Below are positions 61,045 to 64,000 of a stretch of 64,000 nt of DNA, in pieces. A program made the position numbers and the translations under genes. Every line of letters starts with the position of its first letter. Within the stretch, counting starts at the first letter, position 1. This DNA is from Actinoplanes sp. DH11 (GTDB taxonomy: Bacteria > Actinomycetota > Actinomycetes > Mycobacteriales > Micromonosporaceae), in the NCBI RefSeq assembly GCF_020873875.1, contig NZ_JAHWGU010000005.1:1-64000 (forward strand), in the 5' to 3' direction. The notes beneath the pieces were generated by a model. It did no database searches and was not told where the DNA came from. It saw only the letters and a program-made list of their open reading frames with translations.

Positions 61045-64000
61045 ATGCGCTATCCACAAGCCCATGCGGCCAAGAGCGGCTCGATTCCGTTCGCGCTGCG
61101 TGGCCCGAAGTCCATGCGGACGGTCCTCGCGGTGGCCGTCGCCGGCGCGATGGGGTTCGCTCCCGTCGTGCTGGACGCCGCCCCGGCCCGGGCCGCGGTC
61201 GCCGGCTTCACCATTACGCCCACCGCACTGCAGGTCACCGAAGGCAACGCCTTCAGCATCGAGATCGACCGGGCAGCATCTCAGACTGCCCTGACCGAGA
61301 CGACGCTGACGTGGGAGATCGCGGCGGGCACCACTCCGGGCACCAGCGACGAAGACTTCGTGGCGGCAACCGGTGAGGTCAGCTTCTCGGCCGACGAGAC
61401 CGCGCCGTACTCGGCGCAGTCGAAGACCGTCTCCATCCAGACGGTCAACGACGCGCTGGACGAGGACCTCGAGAACCTGGTCCTGACGTTCACCGGGGCG
61501 GACGCCTCGACCGAGGTGATCAATCTTAGGATCGCTGACAACGACAACCCGCCGACCTATTCGCTGGTGGTCGACGAGCCCAGCCCGGACGAGGGTGCTG
61601 GCGCGGTGAACATCTCGGCTCGGCTCTCCGCGCCGGCCGGGCGGGAGATCACGATCCCGATCACCTCGGCGAACGGCACGGCGAAGGCCGGTGCGACGCT
61701 CGACTACACGGCGCTGAGCGCCGCCTCCCTGACCGTTGCGCCCGGCGATCTGGAGAGTGACACCGAGGCGCTCACGATCAACGACGACGATCTGTTCGAG
61801 GAACCGCGGCAGGACCTCACGATCAAGGGCACGGCCGACGACGACGTCACGGGCACCGCGAGCACGACGGTGACGATCGTCGACAACGAGGAGACCCCCG
61901 AGGTCGAGATCGCTCCGGCCACGTTCGACGCTGGTGCTAAGACGCCGGCGGAAGGCACCGCGCTGTCGTTCAACGTCTCGCTGTCGGCGCCCTCGGAGCG
62001 GGCCGTCACGGTGGACTACACCAGCGCTGACGGCGCCGGCCCGGATGTCGAGGCCGCCGACGCCAAGGGGCACGAGGCCACCGCCGGCGCCGACTACACG
62101 GCCGTCGACGCGACCGTCACCTTCCCCGCCACGTCCGACGACACGGTAGGCCCGACAAGTGTCAACCGCCAGCAGGCGATCGCGGTGCGGACCACGAACG
62201 ACTCGATCGACGAGGTCGACCCGGAGTACCTGAAGATCCTGCTGGAGAAGCCCAACATCGCGGTGCTGGGCGACGACGCGGTCGGCACCGGCCGGATCTA
62301 CGACAACGACGCCATGCCCACGGTCACCCTGCTGCCGGCCACTCGGAAGATCGCCGAGGGCAACACCGGACGGATCCGGCAGACCTTCACGCTCAAGCTG
62401 GACCGGGCATCCGGTCAGAAGGTTCTCGTCGACTGGGAGGCGGCAGCCGCCACCCCGGGTCCGGGTAAGGCCACGGCCGGCAGCGACTTCATCGCCCGGA
62501 CCGGCACGGTTGTCTTCGCGGCGGGCGAGACGCAGAAGACCTTCGACGTGGAGATCGTCGGCGACACCCTGAACGAGGGCGACGAGACCTACCAGGCCAC
62601 CATCACCACCACCACCGCGACGGTGGGCGGCGGGATGACCTCCGGCACGCCGGTGGACGTCACGATCACCGATGACGACGCCCTGCCCACGTTCACCGTC
62701 GGCTCGGTGGCGATGAAGGAGGGCAACGAGGGCACGGTGGTCACCCTGCCCGTCAAGCTGTCGAACCCGGCCAGCACCAACCTGACCTTCACGGTCGGCG
62801 TGACCGGTAGCGCCAAGGACGAGAACGTCACGACGGTCGGTGGAAGCGACTACCTGACACCGGCATCGGTCGTCATCCCGGCCGGTCAGACCACCGGCTA
62901 CGCCTTCTTCCTGGTCAACGGCGACGAGGTCTACGAGGCCGACGAGCAGATGGCCGTTGCGGTCACCCCGCCGGGCTCCGGCGTCACCCAGGGTGCCAAG
63001 ACCGGCAACGTCACGCTCCAGAACGACGACGCGGCTCCGTCGCTGGAGATCGTCAACGCGACGGGCGAAGAGGGCGACACGGTCGCCGTCACCGGCGTCA
63101 CCAGGGGCGTCGCGCAGGCCGACGTCGCCTTCAACGTCACGTTCCAGGGCGGGTCGGTGAACGGCAGCACGGCGGCCGGGGCGACCGACTTCGTGGACCC
63201 GGGCGTTCAGCCCGTGACGATTCTCGCGGGCAGCCCGTCCGGGACGACCCTCGACGTGGGTGATGTCGAGCTGACCGACGACGAGGCCAAGGAGTCGGCC
63301 GAGACGATCGTCGTCTCCGGCACCGGCTTCGGTGGCGCCGGCACGGTGACGCCCGGCACGGTGACGATCGCCGCCAACGACGGTGAGACGCCGACGACCC
63401 CGACCGACCCGACCGATCCGACGGACCCGACAGACCCGACAGACCCGACAGACCCGACGGACCCGACCGATCCGACGGACCCGGAGCCCGCGAAGCCGAG
63501 CATCTCGACCACGGCCGCGACGCTTACCGGTGGCAACACCGCGACGATCGCCGGCAAGGCGGCTCCGAACACGGTTGTCGAGCTCTACGGCATGGCGATG
63601 GGCGGCAACGGCGAGTGGGAGCGGCTGCGGGCCACCACGAGTGCCGCGAACGGGAACTACTCGCTCGCGCGCTGGATCGGCCAGGGCTACCAGTTCCGGG
63701 TCAAGGCCGGCGACCTGTGGTCGGACACGATCACGGTGCGGGTCAAGCAGAACCCGGCGTTCACGGCCACCTCGCCGAGCCGCGGCACCATGACGGTCGC
63801 CGTCACCGGCAACCCGAAGGGCGCCGGCCAGGACGTCATGGTCCAGAGCTGGGTCAGCGGTGCCTGGAAGACCGTCTACAAGGGCAAGACCGGCGCCAAC
63901 GGCAGCTACACGCACAGCGTGAAGATCGCCAGCGGTAAGTCGCTGACGCTGCGGGCGTTCGTCGCGGGCAACACCGCCACGGGCATCCTGCCGAACTACA
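61045..64000 (+). CDS. Large secreted Calx-beta repeat surface protein (partial, runs off the window)
   Basis: At least 985 codons from the ATG at 61045, open to the window end. AAGGAG 10 nt upstream. Long signal peptide (1-52, helix TVLAVAVAGAMGFAPVVLDAAPARA, cut near ARAA). Six or so Calx-beta domains follow (about 55-780), each with the pattern VTEGNAFSIEIDR ... GTAKAGATLDYTA ... TINDDDLFEEPRQDLTI ... VDNE, which bind calcium through Asp/Glu in family members. A TDP x9 linker (about 787-813) leads to Ig-like or bacterial surface repeats (about 820-985: TTAATLTGGNTATIAGKAAPNTVVELYG). The C-terminal anchor is outside the window. Expression should follow c-di-GMP through the riboswitch. Likely an adhesin or matrix protein; that role is inferred. 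Confidence 0.9.
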   Translation, partial: MRYPQAHAAKSGSIPFALRGPKSMRTVLAVAVAGAMGFAPVVLDAAPARAAVAGFTITPTALQVTEGNAFSIEIDRAASQTALTETTLTWEIAAGTTPGTSDEDFVAATGEVSFSADETAPYSAQSKTVSIQTVNDALDEDLENLVLTFTGADASTEVINLRIADNDNPPTYSLVVDEPSPDEGAGAVNISARLSAPAGREITIPITSANGTAKAGATLDYTALSAASLTVAPGDLESDTEALTINDDDLFEEPRQDLTIKGTADDDVTGTASTTVTIVDNEETPEVEIAPATFDAGAKTPAEGTALSFNVSLSAPSERAVTVDYTSADGAGPDVEAADAKGHEATAGADYTAVDATVTFPATSDDTVGPTSVNRQQAIAVRTTNDSIDEVDPEYLKILLEKPNIAVLGDDAVGTGRIYDNDAMPTVTLLPATRKIAEGNTGRIRQTFTLKLDRASGQKVLVDWEAAAATPGPGKATAGSDFIARTGTVVFAAGETQKTFDVEIVGDTLNEGDETYQATITTTTATVGGGMTSGTPVDVTITDDDALPTFTVGSVAMKEGNEGTVVTLPVKLSNPASTNLTFTVGVTGSAKDENVTTVGGSDYLTPASVVIPAGQTTGYAFFLVNGDEVYEADEQMAVAVTPPGSGVTQGAKTGNVTLQNDDAAPSLEIVNATGEEGDTVAVTGVTRGVAQADVAFNVTFQGGSVNGSTAAGATDFVDPGVQPVTILAGSPSGTTLDVGDVELTDDEAKESAETIVVSGTGFGGAGTVTPGTVTIAANDGETPTTPTDPTDPTDPTDPTDPTDPTDPTDPTDPEPAKPSISTTAATLTGGNTATIAGKAAPNTVVELYGMAMGGNGEWERLRATTSAANGNYSLARWIGQGYQFRVKAGDLWSDTITVRVKQNPAFTATSPSRGTMTVAVTGNPKGAGQDVMVQSWVSGAWKTVYKGKTGANGSYTHSVKIASGKSLTLRAFVAGNTATGILPNY
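63403..63483 (+). repeat. Nine Thr-Asp-Pro codon repeats
   Basis: Nine 9-bp units (ACN GAY CCG) encode a (TDP)9 spacer between the Calx-beta block and the following surface repeats. Third-position changes between units show it is not a very recent expansion. Confidence 0.9.

Noticed and set aside
60868..63915. Very long open frame on the minus strand opposite the Calx-beta gene
   Set aside because: It is a shadow frame of GC-biased DNA: Arg/Gly/Val-rich translation without any domain, while the plus strand has signal peptide, riboswitch, Shine-Dalgarno and repeated domains.

Overview
The window is high-GC DNA with very dense coding on both strands, many GTG starts, ATGA/GTGA gene overlaps, F420-type enzymes, an ECF sigma factor with an anti-sigma-like partner, and actinobacterial operator types (IdeR-, LexA- and HspR-like). 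It is best read as chromosomal DNA of a filamentous actinomycete, probably of the Micromonosporaceae (Actinoplanes-like). That placement is an inference from gene content and style. I see no rRNA, tRNA, transposase, integrase, phage gene or CRISPR array.

Layout. 0.1-4.5 kb: two secreted, membrane-anchored proteins (one with a VWA domain), a glutaryl-CoA-dehydrogenase-like enzyme and a long-chain polyprenyl diphosphate synthase. 4.6-8.5 kb: three overlapping genes for minor-pilin-like proteins with large ectodomains (putative Ig repeats, a pseudopilin, a ricin-like lectin). 8.5-18.1 kb: anti-sigma-like protein and SigE-type ECF factor, glycogen phosphorylase, Sfp-type phosphopantetheinyl transferase, CynX-type MFS transporter, siderophore-interacting reductase behind an iron box, an Asn-rich secreted protein and a glycerophosphodiesterase. 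18.3-22.0 kb: a dimethylglycine-dehydrogenase-like flavoprotein and a monomeric sarcosine/N-methyltryptophan oxidase. 22.1-33.8 kb: a surface-polysaccharide locus (legume-type lectin, GT2, three GT4-like enzymes, a GT-C-like membrane protein, a multi-TM protein, a Wzx-type flippase, a convergent GH5-like hydrolase). 33.9-42.6 kb: aerobic cobalamin genes cobIJ-cobH-cobG, cobN behind a cobalamin riboswitch, and cobF. 42.7-54.9 kb: dinB with a LexA-like box, hsp20 with an HspR-like element, a CBM6 protein, an LLM/F420 oxidoreductase, a PPOX-family protein, a membrane GGDEF-EAL protein, a NarL-type two-component pair, a stand-alone LigD-type polymerase and an orphan sugar-binding lipoprotein. 54.9-60.7 kb: RNase HI, two ABC-2 export systems and a second two-component pair. 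60.9 kb to the end: a c-di-GMP-I (GEMM) riboswitch and the start of a large Calx-beta surface protein.

How the parts fit. Several loci concern the cell surface: the pilin-like trio, the polysaccharide operon with lectin and hydrolase, the CBM6 protein, and the Calx-beta protein under a c-di-GMP riboswitch. A c-di-GMP enzyme lies 11.5 kb upstream of that riboswitch. Cobalamin synthesis is split between a probably leaderless cobG-cobH-cobIJ operon and a riboswitch-controlled cobN.

The least explained pattern is a set of short degenerate tandem repeats that start or end at stop codons (4.45, 41.8, 44.5, 54.85 and 60.7 kb); in several each unit carries a copy of the stop triplet. Six genes also share a TANNNT box 6-7 nt upstream of the start codon, as expected for leaderless transcripts.
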